A model generated the notes under the pieces. The model was not told the origin of the DNA. It ran no database searches and saw only the letters and a list, made by a program, of their open reading frames with translations. The position numbers and the translations under genes were made by a program. This document shows positions 1 through 5,172 of a stretch of DNA of 5,187 bases, piece after piece (position 1 is the stretch's first letter; every line of letters begins with the position of its first letter). The DNA is from an uncultured Collinsella sp. (lineage in GTDB: Bacteria; Actinomycetota; Coriobacteriia; Coriobacteriales; Coriobacteriaceae): NCBI GenBank assembly GCA_958427895.1, contig CAUADW010000098.1, forward strand, positions 1 through 5,187, given 5' to 3'.

Positions 1-54
1 GGGGCGCAAACCCCATCCCCTCTCAATCAACCCGTAAGGTCTACTTACTTGTGA

Positions 55-1038
55 TTAGTAGGAAAGCTTCCACATGTAGCGACGCATGGTCAGCGGGTGC
101 TGACGGGCCTCGGCGATCTGGTTGCCGTACTCGCGCATAACGGCGAGGTGCAGCAGCGGGTTGAAGTAGGTGACGACGCTCGCGGGCACGGCGTCAGCCA
201 GGCCGTAGTCCTTGGAGTCGATCAGAGCGACCTTGGCGCCCATGCGCTCAAGGAAGGTGAGGGCGCGGGCGTCCATCGGACGGGTGGCGCCATCGGACAT
301 GAAGAAGACGTAGGGCTTACCCTCGGTGGAAACCTCGAACGGGCCGTGGAAGTACTCGCCGGTGTTGTAGGCGGCGGCGTCGATCCACTGCATCTCGGTG
401 AACAGGAAGGCGGCGTGAGAATAAGCCATCTTCTCGGAGGCACCGGAAGCCATGAAGTAGATCATCTTGTCGTCCTTGAAGTCCTCGGCGAACTTCTTGG
501 CGAGCTTCTTGCAGTGCTGAGCGGCGTTCTCGCAGAGATCGAAGATGTTGGTGAGGCCGGTGATCATGTCCTCGTAGTGGTCATAACCCTCGGTCTGCTG
601 AAGGATCTCGAGAGCAAGAGCGATGGCGTAGCCGGGCTTCTCGCACTTGGCAGCGTAGTTGGCGTGGAAGCCGTGGACGATGACGTGGTCGGCGTCGACG
701 GTCAGAGCGGAGCCAGCCTTGTTGGTGAGGGAGACGACCGGGCAGTTGTGCTTCTTGGCGGTCTTGTTGGCCTCGACGGTCTCGGGCGTGGAGCCACCGA
801 GGGAGCAGGTGATCACGAAGGTGTGCTCGTTGACCCAGGAAGGCGTGTCGTAGTTGAACTCGTTAGCAGTGAAGATCTGAACGTTCAGCTTGTCCGTGTT
901 GTTGGCCAGGAAGTACTTGGCGGGGTAAAGGTCGGACATGGAAGCGCCGCAGCCGACGAAGGCGACGCTGTGGATCTCGTGGTTGGACAGGACGTCAGCG
1001 ACGATCTGCTTAGGGAGGTTAAGGTCGATCTCGTACAT
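55..1038 (-). CDS. SIS-domain sugar-phosphate deglycase/isomerase (FrlB/FraB/GfrF-like)
   Basis: A 327-residue cytoplasmic enzyme with two SIS (sugar isomerase) domains. Seen: a GCGAS turn at 29-33; the phosphosugar loop SLGGSTPET at 79-87; a second domain with MASGAS at 196-201; and Glu215 and His231 (in FTEMQW and FHGPFE), exactly 16 residues apart. That spacing equals the Glu/His pair of the GlmS isomerase domain and of FraB. The C-terminus RRYMWKLSY resembles the FrlB ending (RRYYGGLVEY). Known: FrlB and GfrF hydrolyse fructoselysine or glucoselysine 6-phosphate to glucose 6-phosphate and lysine; FraB acts on fructose-aspartate 6-phosphate. Inferred: this enzyme cleaves the product of the PTS encoded upstream. 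The start is ATG at 1038, nine bases after GAAAGGA (1048-1054). The ATG at 1047 abuts that site, and the in-frame extension to 1137 begins inside an inverted repeat, so both are unlikely. An AgaS-like amino-sugar-phosphate deaminase/isomerase is the main alternative. The SIS fold is certain; the substrate is not. Confidence 0.9.
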   Translation of the reverse strand: MYEIDLNLPKQIVADVLSNHEIHSVAFVGCGASMSDLYPAKYFLANNTDKLNVQIFTANEFNYDTPSWVNEHTFVITCSLGGSTPETVEANKTAKKHNCPVVSLTNKAGSALTVDADHVIVHGFHANYAAKCEKPGYAIALALEILQQTEGYDHYEDMITGLTNIFDLCENAAQHCKKLAKKFAEDFKDDKMIYFMASGASEKMAYSHAAFLFTEMQWIDAAAYNTGEYFHGPFEVSTEGKPYVFFMSDGATRPMDARALTFLERMGAKVALIDSKDYGLADAVPASVVTYFNPLLHLAVMREYGNQIAEARQHPLTMRRYMWKLSY

Positions 1039-1047
1039 CTGACACAT

Positions 1048-1054
1048 TCCTTTC
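1048..1054 (-). promoter_or_regulatory. Ribosome binding site that fixes the SIS gene start
   Basis: GAAAGGA on the minus strand lies nine bases before the ATG at 1038 and directly abuts the alternative ATG at 1047. It therefore supports the MYEIDLN start over MCQMYE and over the longer TTG-initiated reading. Confidence 0.7.
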
Positions 1055-1128
1055 GATTTTTGCGGCGCCACTTTGCCGGGCGCACGCAGGGTTACCGTGA
1101 TTTGGACCGAGTCACCGGCCCGTTGAGG

Positions 1129-1159
1129 ATGTGTCAAAGGGACTGTCCCTTTGACACAT
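1129..1159. repeat. Perfect 15-bp-arm inverted repeat (REP-like)
   Basis: ATGTGTCAAAGGGAC (1129-1143) is followed by a single T and then its exact reverse complement (1145-1159). It lies between IID and the SIS gene, apart from any ribosome site. No T-run follows on either strand. Perfect symmetry and the compact GGGAC-N-GTCCC core suggest a dispersed palindromic element of the REP/MITE kind; I recall similar sequences in Coriobacteriia genomes, but copy number cannot be tested here. In RNA it would form a very stable hairpin inside the operon transcript. Confidence 0.7.
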
Positions 1160-1171
1160 TTAGGGATGGAA

Positions 1172-1202
1172 GCCTGCCTGGGGTATGGGATGCCAGGCAG
1201 GC
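1172..1202 (-). other. GC-rich hairpin downstream of the IID gene
   Basis: GCCTGCCTGG (1172-1181) and CCAGGCAGGC (1193-1202) form perfect 10-bp arms around an 11-base loop, 35 bases after the IID stop. It is followed in the transcript by TTCCATCCC rather than a T-run, so it is unlikely to be an efficient intrinsic terminator. It may protect the 3' end of the PTS message or attenuate read-through into the SIS gene. A CCCCCGGGGG palindrome (1202-1211) adjoins it. Confidence 0.55.
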
Positions 1203-1236
1203 CCCCGGGGGAAAGCGGTTGGACGCTTGGTCGCGA

Positions 1237-2070
1237 CTAGGCCAGGATGCCGGCCGCGGAGAGGGCGATGCCGCCCACGATGGCGATCACGAGAAGCCAA
1301 CCGGTGTTGACGTTCTTCTTGATGAGCCAGTACATAAGGCCGGTGAGGCCAAGGGAGATCATCTGGGGCATCATGCCGTCCAGGATGTCCTGGATCACAA
1401 CGGTGCCGTCAGCGAACTGCAGCGGGGTGGTGGCGCCGATCAGCGTGGCGATCATGCCGCCCACGGACATAAGACCCACGATGCCGCAGACATACATGAG
1501 CTTCTCCATGAGGTCGCCGCCCTGAAGCTTGCTCAGGTACTCGTGGCCGCCCTGATAGCCCATCTTGGCTGCGAACCAAGTGATCAGCACAGCGGGGACG
1601 ATGGAGATGAGCATGGCCAGGATCGGGCCCATGATGGAGCCCTGCTGAGCCAGCTGAACGCCCAGACCAAAGGCGATAACGCGGATGGTGCCCTGGAAGA
1701 AGGAGTCACCGATGCCGGAAAGCGGACCCATGAGGGAGGTCTTGACCGCGTTGATCGAATCGGGATCGAAGTTCTCAGGATCCTTGGCGTACTCCTCCTC
1801 CATGGAGGCGGCGAGGCCCAGGATGAAAGCGCTCGTCTGCGGGGTGCAGTTGTAGAACGCCATGTGACGGTGGTAAGCCTCTTTCTTGGCCTCGAGCTGC
1901 TTGGGGTCAGACTCGTCGGGATAGAGGCGGTCGAGCGTGGGAACCATGCCGTAGAGGAAGCCCATGTTCATCTGACGCTCGTAGTTCCAAGAGGCCTGGA
2001 TGGCCCAGGAGCGCCAGAAGAACTGGCTGACCTTCTTGTTCAGGGACACGTCCTTGGTTGCGGTTGCCAT
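1237..2070 (-). CDS. Mannose-family PTS transporter, IID component
   Basis: A 277-residue membrane subunit of a mannose/fructose/sorbose-class phosphotransferase permease; it pairs with IIC to form the sugar channel. Seen: an amphipathic N-terminus with FFWRSWAIQASWNYERQ (17-33) and MGFLYGMVPTLDRLY (36-50), typical of IID openings; a soluble middle part; the family signature MGPLSGIGDSFFQGTIR at 114-130; and hydrophobic stretches at about 131-166, 191-212, 236-250 and 257-275. Length is usual for the family. The ATG at 2070 is chosen because TAAGGAGG (2079-2086) lies eight bases upstream; a reading extended to 2187 would run deep into the IIC gene without a ribosome site. The TAA of that site is the IIC stop codon, so the two genes are probably translationally coupled. 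The 13-base gap indicates one operon. Family assignment is firm; the substrate cannot be read from this subunit. Confidence 0.96.
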   Translation of the reverse strand: MATATKDVSLNKKVSQFFWRSWAIQASWNYERQMNMGFLYGMVPTLDRLYPDESDPKQLEAKKEAYHRHMAFYNCTPQTSAFILGLAASMEEEYAKDPENFDPDSINAVKTSLMGPLSGIGDSFFQGTIRVIAFGLGVQLAQQGSIMGPILAMLISIVPAVLITWFAAKMGYQGGHEYLSKLQGGDLMEKLMYVCGIVGLMSVGGMIATLIGATTPLQFADGTVVIQDILDGMMPQMISLGLTGLMYWLIKKNVNTGWLLVIAIVGGIALSAAGILA

Positions 2071-2078
2071 AGTGTGTT

Positions 2079-2086
2079 CCTCCTTA
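2079..2086 (-). promoter_or_regulatory. IID ribosome binding site overlapping the IIC stop codon
   Basis: TAAGGAGG on the minus strand: the first three bases are the IIC stop codon and the rest is a full Shine-Dalgarno sequence, eight bases before the IID ATG at 2070. This arrangement favours coupled, roughly equal translation of IIC and IID, as expected for subunits of one channel. It also decides the IID start. Confidence 0.8.
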
Positions 2087-2878
2087 GTCTTCGTCGTCTT
2101 CGAGCGGATCGTAGTCGGAATCGACACCGGCGGCTGCATGGGAACCGTTGAACTTGAAGCCCATGAAGACGACAGCCAGGCACACACCGATCAGAGCGAC
2201 CGCGATGACGGACAGGTTGAGGTAAGCGGCGAGCAGGAAACCGATGAACAGGAACGGAGTCATACCCTTCTTGATCATCATGGTGAGCAGCAGGGCCAAG
2301 CCGTAGGCGGTCATGATCTTGGTCGAAACGTTAAGACCAGTGGACAGCCACTCGGGAACCATGTTGACGATGGTCTGGACCAGGTCGGTGCCGACAAAGA
2401 CGGCGAGGAAGATCGGCAGGAAGTACATGAGAGCGTACAGACCGGAGCCGGCGCAGATGTGCATACGGTAGGCGGTCTTGAACTTTCCGTTATCGATCGC
2501 GTTATCTGCCACATGGGTGAGGGCGGCGATGATGGAACGGAACACGATGCCGAGGAGCTGACCCAGGACGGCGACCGGGATGGCGATCGTCATGGCGGTC
2601 TCGGCAGAAGCATCGGTCAGGCACGCAAAGGCAGCGGCCACGATGCCGCCCAGGACCATATCGGGCGGAACGGCGGCGCCGACCTGCACCAGGCCCATGG
2701 ACACGAGCTCGACGGCGGCACCGACGGCAAGGCCGGTGGGCACATCGCCCAGCAGCAGACCGACGAGCGTAGCACCAACGAGGGGCTGCTCGAAATTAAG
2801 ACGACCGAGCAGGCGGGAGTCCCACATGCAGAACACGCCGACGAGGCCGACGAGCACCGCACTGATGAACGTATTCAT
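2084..2878 (-). CDS. Mannose-family PTS transporter, IIC component
   Basis: A 264-residue integral membrane protein, the sugar-binding channel subunit of a mannose-class PTS. Seen: mostly hydrophobic sequence with helices near 4-18, 33-53, 76-88, 95-118, 141-163, 186-202 and 208-240, and the IIC signature region PLVGATLVGLLLGDVPTGL at 32-50, followed by AVGAAVELVSMGLVQVGAAVPPD (51-73). The protein closes with a short acidic tail, DYDPLEDDED (255-264), probably cytoplasmic. The start ATG at 2878 has GAAAGGAG centred about ten bases upstream (2885-2892). It follows the IIAB gene by 36 bases, and its stop overlaps the IID ribosome site. Known of the family: IIC and IID act as an obligate pair. 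The neighbouring FrlB-like enzyme points to a glycated amine or amino-sugar substrate, by inference only. Confidence 0.96.
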   Translation of the reverse strand: MNTFISAVLVGLVGVFCMWDSRLLGRLNFEQPLVGATLVGLLLGDVPTGLAVGAAVELVSMGLVQVGAAVPPDMVLGGIVAAAFACLTDASAETAMTIAIPVAVLGQLLGIVFRSIIAALTHVADNAIDNGKFKTAYRMHICAGSGLYALMYFLPIFLAVFVGTDLVQTIVNMVPEWLSTGLNVSTKIMTAYGLALLLTMMIKKGMTPFLFIGFLLAAYLNLSVIAVALIGVCLAVVFMGFKFNGSHAAAGVDSDYDPLEDDED

Positions 2879-2895
2879 ACCCTTCTCCTTTCAGT

Positions 2896-2909
2896 CAGGC
2901 AAAAGCCTG
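2896..2909 (-). other. Small hairpin between the IIAB and IIC genes
   Basis: CAGGC and GCCTG flank an AAAA loop (TTTT in the transcript) in the 36-base gap, just before the IIC ribosome site. The stem is only five base pairs with no following T-run, so it is not a terminator; a minor processing or translation effect is possible. Confidence 0.3.
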
Positions 2910-2914
2910 GTTGA

Positions 2915-3838
2915 TTACAGCTTGGCGTCGATGTCGACGCTCTGATACGTGGGGGTCTGCTGGACGTAGAGCTTGATGCCCATGTCGAGCAGCTGGTTGA
3001 TATCGGCCTTCTGGGTGGCATCGAGGAAGACGGAGCTGTCCTTGCCGCCGACCTGATCGGCACCGTCGTGGTTGGCGGTGGCGCCCAGGTTGATGGCGTC
3101 GAGCTTGTAGCCCTGGCAGAACTGCAGCATCTCGGCAGTGTTGCCAAAGACGAACATGACGCGCTCGCCGAGGGTGTTGAGCTTGTCCATCTTGGCGAGG
3201 GCACGCTCGACGGTGAAGACGTTCAGGCGCACGCCCTGGGGCTTGGCCAGCTTAAGAGCGCCCTTCTTGATGTCATCGTTGGCGGCAGCGTTGTCGACGA
3301 CGATGATGCGCTCGGCCTGAACCTTGGTGGTCCAGGTAAAGACGACCTGGCCGTGCAGCAGACGGTAGTCAAGACGTGCGAGGACGATCTTGGCGGGACC
3401 GGAGCTGTGACGGGGCGCCTTGGCCTTCTTGGCGGGAGCCGCGGCAGCCTCGACCGGTGCATTGGGGTTGGTCAGACCGGTGCGGGCCTCGTTGATGAGG
3501 GCCGCGAGCTCGGCACCCTTGATGGGGGCGGGGCTCATAGCGAGCGTCAGCGCCAGCGGAATATTGAAACCGCTGACAACCGTGAACTTCGTGCCGTTCT
3601 TGGAAAGCTCGACCATGTTGTTGTTGACCGAGCTGCCGAGCATATCGGTCAGCACATAGACGGTGTCGTCCGCGTTGAACGTGGCGATCATGGCGTCCAC
3701 CTTGTTGGTGATGGGCTCCTTGTCGTCACGAGCAAGCGACACGACGTGGACGTTCGACACGTCGCCGAGAACCATCTCGAGCGTGTCTTTGGCGCCTGCG
3801 GCCAGGCCGCCATGAGATGCGAGAATGATCTGATTCAT
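2915..3838 (-). CDS. Mannose-family PTS phosphotransferase, fused IIA-IIB
   Basis: A 307-residue cytoplasmic phosphocarrier with two domains. IIA spans about 1-120: the phosphorylatable His9 lies in IILASHGGLAAG, and Asp65 in LTDMLGSSVNN matches the active-site Asp of the ManX IIA fold. A linker rich in Ala, Pro and Lys (about 124-147, including EAAAAPAKKAKAP) joins it to IIB (about 149-305), where ARLDYRLLHGQVV carries the second phosphorylation site, His162 (family consensus RIDDRLIHGQV). Known: phosphate passes from HPr to the IIA His, then to the IIB His, then to the incoming sugar. The fused layout is like E. coli ManX; the Salmonella gfr system has separate IIA and IIB. It is the first gene of the PTS operon, with a strong AAGGAGGAGG ribosome site (3843-3852) and a promoter region directly upstream. 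Family and active residues are clear; the transported sugar is not. Confidence 0.96.
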   Translation of the reverse strand: MNQIILASHGGLAAGAKDTLEMVLGDVSNVHVVSLARDDKEPITNKVDAMIATFNADDTVYVLTDMLGSSVNNNMVELSKNGTKFTVVSGFNIPLALTLAMSPAPIKGAELAALINEARTGLTNPNAPVEAAAAPAKKAKAPRHSSGPAKIVLARLDYRLLHGQVVFTWTTKVQAERIIVVDNAAANDDIKKGALKLAKPQGVRLNVFTVERALAKMDKLNTLGERVMFVFGNTAEMLQFCQGYKLDAINLGATANHDGADQVGGKDSSVFLDATQKADINQLLDMGIKLYVQQTPTYQSVDIDAKL

Positions 3839-3842
3839 CTTG

Positions 3843-3852
3843 CCTCCTCCTT
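3843..3852 (-). promoter_or_regulatory. Strong extended ribosome binding site of the IIAB gene
   Basis: AAGGAGGAGG on the minus strand contains two overlapping anti-Shine-Dalgarno matches, seven and four bases before the ATG at 3838. It fixes the IIAB start and suggests high translation of the first PTS gene. Confidence 0.8.
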
Positions 3853-3854
3853 TT

Positions 3855-3890
3855 CGTTATGGTCATTATAACGTCTTATACGTTGCTTAT
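3855..3890 (-). promoter_or_regulatory. PTS operon promoter with helically spaced TTAT repeats
   Basis: On the minus strand a perfect -10 TATAAT occupies 3870-3865, followed by a leader of about 20 bases to the IIAB start; no convincing -35 lies 16-18 bases upstream, which fits activator dependence. On the plus strand TTAT recurs at 3857, 3866, 3876 and 3887, steps of 9, 10 and 11 bases. An inverted repeat, AACGT-N5-ACGTT (3870-3884), overlaps the upstream edge of the -10. A second candidate -10, TATACT (3906-3901), would make the repeats part of the leader. I see no sigma-54 -24/-12 pair. Confidence 0.55.
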
Positions 3891-3908
3891 ATTGCTAATT
3901 AGTATAAA

Positions 3909-3943
3909 GACCGTTTGCGGGTGAAAAACGACCGTTCGCGGGT
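3909..3943. repeat. Two 14-bp direct repeats spaced 21 bp upstream of the PTS promoter
   Basis: GACCGTTTGCGGGT (3909-3922) and GACCGTTCGCGGGT (3930-3943) differ at one base, and their starts are exactly 21 bp apart, about two helical turns. They lie upstream of the PTS -10 element, with centres roughly 58 and 78 bases before the probable transcription start. This is a usual place for an activator that binds one face of the DNA. They are probably operator sites for the operon's regulator, which is not in the window. Confidence 0.55.
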
Positions 3944-4021
3944 TTAACGCACTTGAAACGTGGGGGCTGGGCAGGCCGGCGACGGCGGGATAACCCCAGG
4001 TCGGACGCCGCGCGCAACCCC

Positions 4022-5104
4022 CTATCGCACGAAGTACCAGGGGCTTTCTTGCACGGTGGGCTCCAAGGCAATGCCCGTGCGTTCCTTAAACAGATCCATG
4101 TCCTGCGATTTCTCTGTCCACCACGCGTTGGGCTTAAAGGTCATGCTCTCAACGACATGACCGACAAACACACTGTTGCGCAGCTTGGAGAAGTCGGTGT
4201 TCATAATCAGGATGGACGCGAGCACCAGCACAATGCCCAGGACCTTGATCGCGCCGGCGGGCTCGGCATAGACACCAATGCCCACCAGTACGGTGACGAC
4301 CGTCTCGAAAGACATTACGACGGGAACCTTCGATGTCTCGAGTCCCATGGACAGACCCTGCATATATAGGATGTAGGCCACGGCTGTGGGGATGAGTCCA
4401 AAACCAAGGAACAGCAGCAGCAACTGTGGCGACATTGCCGCGGCGACATCCGGCCACGGAGCCGCGATAGCTGCCATAACCGCACCGCCAAAAACAAAGC
4501 CCCAAAACGTGACAGCCAGCGGGTGGACCGTCTTGGTTGCTATCCGGCTAAACACCGCGAGTGACGCACCACAAAGGCCTGCAATCACGCCCGACGTGAC
4601 GCCCCAAACCGAAAAATGAAAACCGGAAAGGTCACCATTGGTCACTGCAAGCACGCAGCCAACGATGTTAAAGACAATGGCAACGAGCTTGTTGGGGGTC
4701 ACGTCCTCGCGATAAAGCACGCGGCCGAGCATGACGCCAAACACCGGCGAGGTGTAGAGCAGCACCGAGGCCGTGGACATGCCCACCTCGCCCATGCACT
4801 CGTAATAGCAGGTGTTGGCGGCGGCCAAACCGACGATACCGACAAGCGCGCAGGGAACGAGCTCTTTAGGACTTGCCTTGAACAGAGCCAGCGGACCCTG
4901 AGCCACGGTAGACCCCTCACCCGGACGGCAGCCCATAAACATCAGGACCGGCGCCAAGATAAGCGCTCCGACCAACAAGCGAAAGGCAGCCATGCTCTGG
5001 GACGAAACGCCCATGGCCGAGATGCCGTTTACAAAGATTCCGATGCTGCCCCACATAAGCGCGGCGATCAGTACCAGCACATAGCCCAAATTGCTTTTCT
5101 TCAA
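4022..5104 (-). CDS. DMT-superfamily transporter, two EamA domains
   Basis: A 360-residue inner-membrane transporter of the drug/metabolite superfamily, with two five-helix EamA repeats at about 8-154 and 166-301. Seen: an opening helix with LMWGSIGIF (16-24); AAFRLLVGALIL (39-50), a conserved EamA segment; LLYTSPVFGVMLGRVLYRED (115-134), typical of helices 4-5 of repeat one; and the matching VVMSFETVVTVLVGIGVYAEP (262-282) in repeat two. Members usually end soon after helix ten. Here about 58 further residues (302-360) form a hydrophilic, Trp-containing tail I do not recognise. The start is probably TTG at 5104, five bases after GAGGAGG (5110-5116); an in-frame GTG at 5140 has no ribosome site and may lie at or before the transcription start. 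Known relatives export amino acids, purines or other metabolites. The substrate is unknown; export of the amine released by the deglycase is a conjecture from proximity. Confidence 0.9.
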   Translation of the reverse strand: MKKSNLGYVLVLIAALMWGSIGIFVNGISAMGVSSQSMAAFRLLVGALILAPVLMFMGCRPGEGSTVAQGPLALFKASPKELVPCALVGIVGLAAANTCYYECMGEVGMSTASVLLYTSPVFGVMLGRVLYREDVTPNKLVAIVFNIVGCVLAVTNGDLSGFHFSVWGVTSGVIAGLCGASLAVFSRIATKTVHPLAVTFWGFVFGGAVMAAIAAPWPDVAAAMSPQLLLLFLGFGLIPTAVAYILYMQGLSMGLETSKVPVVMSFETVVTVLVGIGVYAEPAGAIKVLGIVLVLASILIMNTDFSKLRNSVFVGHVVESMTFKPNAWWTEKSQDMDLFKERTGIALEPTVQESPWYFVR

Positions 5105-5117
5105 CGCAGCCTCCTCG

Positions 5118-5133
5118 ATATTGTTTCCAATAT
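5118..5133. repeat. Perfect 6-bp inverted repeat in the transporter leader
   Basis: ATATTG and CAATAT flank the four bases TTTC, giving a 16-bp dyad just downstream of the predicted transcription start and two bases upstream of the ribosome binding site (5110-5116). It could be a repressor operator of the ATTG-N4-CAAT kind or a small leader hairpin. The sequence alone does not decide. Confidence 0.4.
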
Positions 5134-5144
5134 GTTTCACACTA

Positions 5145-5172
5145 CGTTATAGTCGTTATATACATTTTTCAA
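5145..5172 (-). promoter_or_regulatory. Probable promoter of the EamA transporter gene
   Basis: An AT-rich stretch on the minus strand. It contains TTGAAA (5172-5167) and two copies of TATAACG, at 5160-5154 and 5151-5145, nine bases apart. TTGAAA with the nearer TATAAC (5151-5146) leaves a 15-base spacer, shorter than ideal. The farther copy has no good -35. Either choice puts the transcription start near or after the GTG at 5140, which supports the TTG start at 5104. The 16 bases 5145-5160 match the PTS promoter at 14 positions. Confidence 0.5.

Noticed and set aside
1..54. Terminator after the SIS gene
   Set aside because: GGGG-N6-CCCC (1-14) and GTAAG-N5-CTTAC (34-48) are short stems; no T-run is visible, and the window ends before a possible continuation.
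1039..1137. In-frame N-terminal extension of the SIS protein
   Set aside because: The extension starts at a TTG inside the inverted repeat, has no ribosome site, and its residues do not resemble SIS-family N-termini. The ATG at 1038 has a proper site.
1129..1159. The palindrome as an intrinsic terminator or as a promoter (it contains TTGACA on both strands)
   Set aside because: No T-run follows the stem on either strand, and no -10 lies 16-18 bases downstream of either TTGACA.
97..2151. A 684-codon open frame on the plus strand spanning the SIS and IID genes
   Set aside because: It is antisense to two clear genes and runs through the noncoding gap. Its composition (rich in Val, Gly, Asp, His, Leu, without domain motifs) is what G/C-biased third positions produce on the opposite strand.
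2000..3871. Long plus-strand open frames opposite IID, IIC and IIAB (2000-2914 and 3068-3871)
   Set aside because: They overlap genes with unmistakable PTS signatures, show low-complexity Asp/Gly/His/Glu-rich translations, and no ribosome site or family motif supports them.
3839..3943. Sigma-54 (LevR-type) promoter, as used by some mannose-class PTS operons
   Set aside because: No TGGCAC-N5-TTGC-like pair is present on the minus strand, while a perfect TATAAT is.
3944..4021. Intrinsic terminator after the EamA gene
   Set aside because: The stretch is GC-rich and can form small GCCG/CGGC stems, but no stable stem followed by T residues was found, so read-through into the PTS operon cannot be excluded.
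4616..5152. Plus-strand open frame opposite the EamA gene
   Set aside because: It is antisense to ten recognisable transmembrane segments and its translation is His/Asp/Arg-rich without any domain; a shadow of codon bias.
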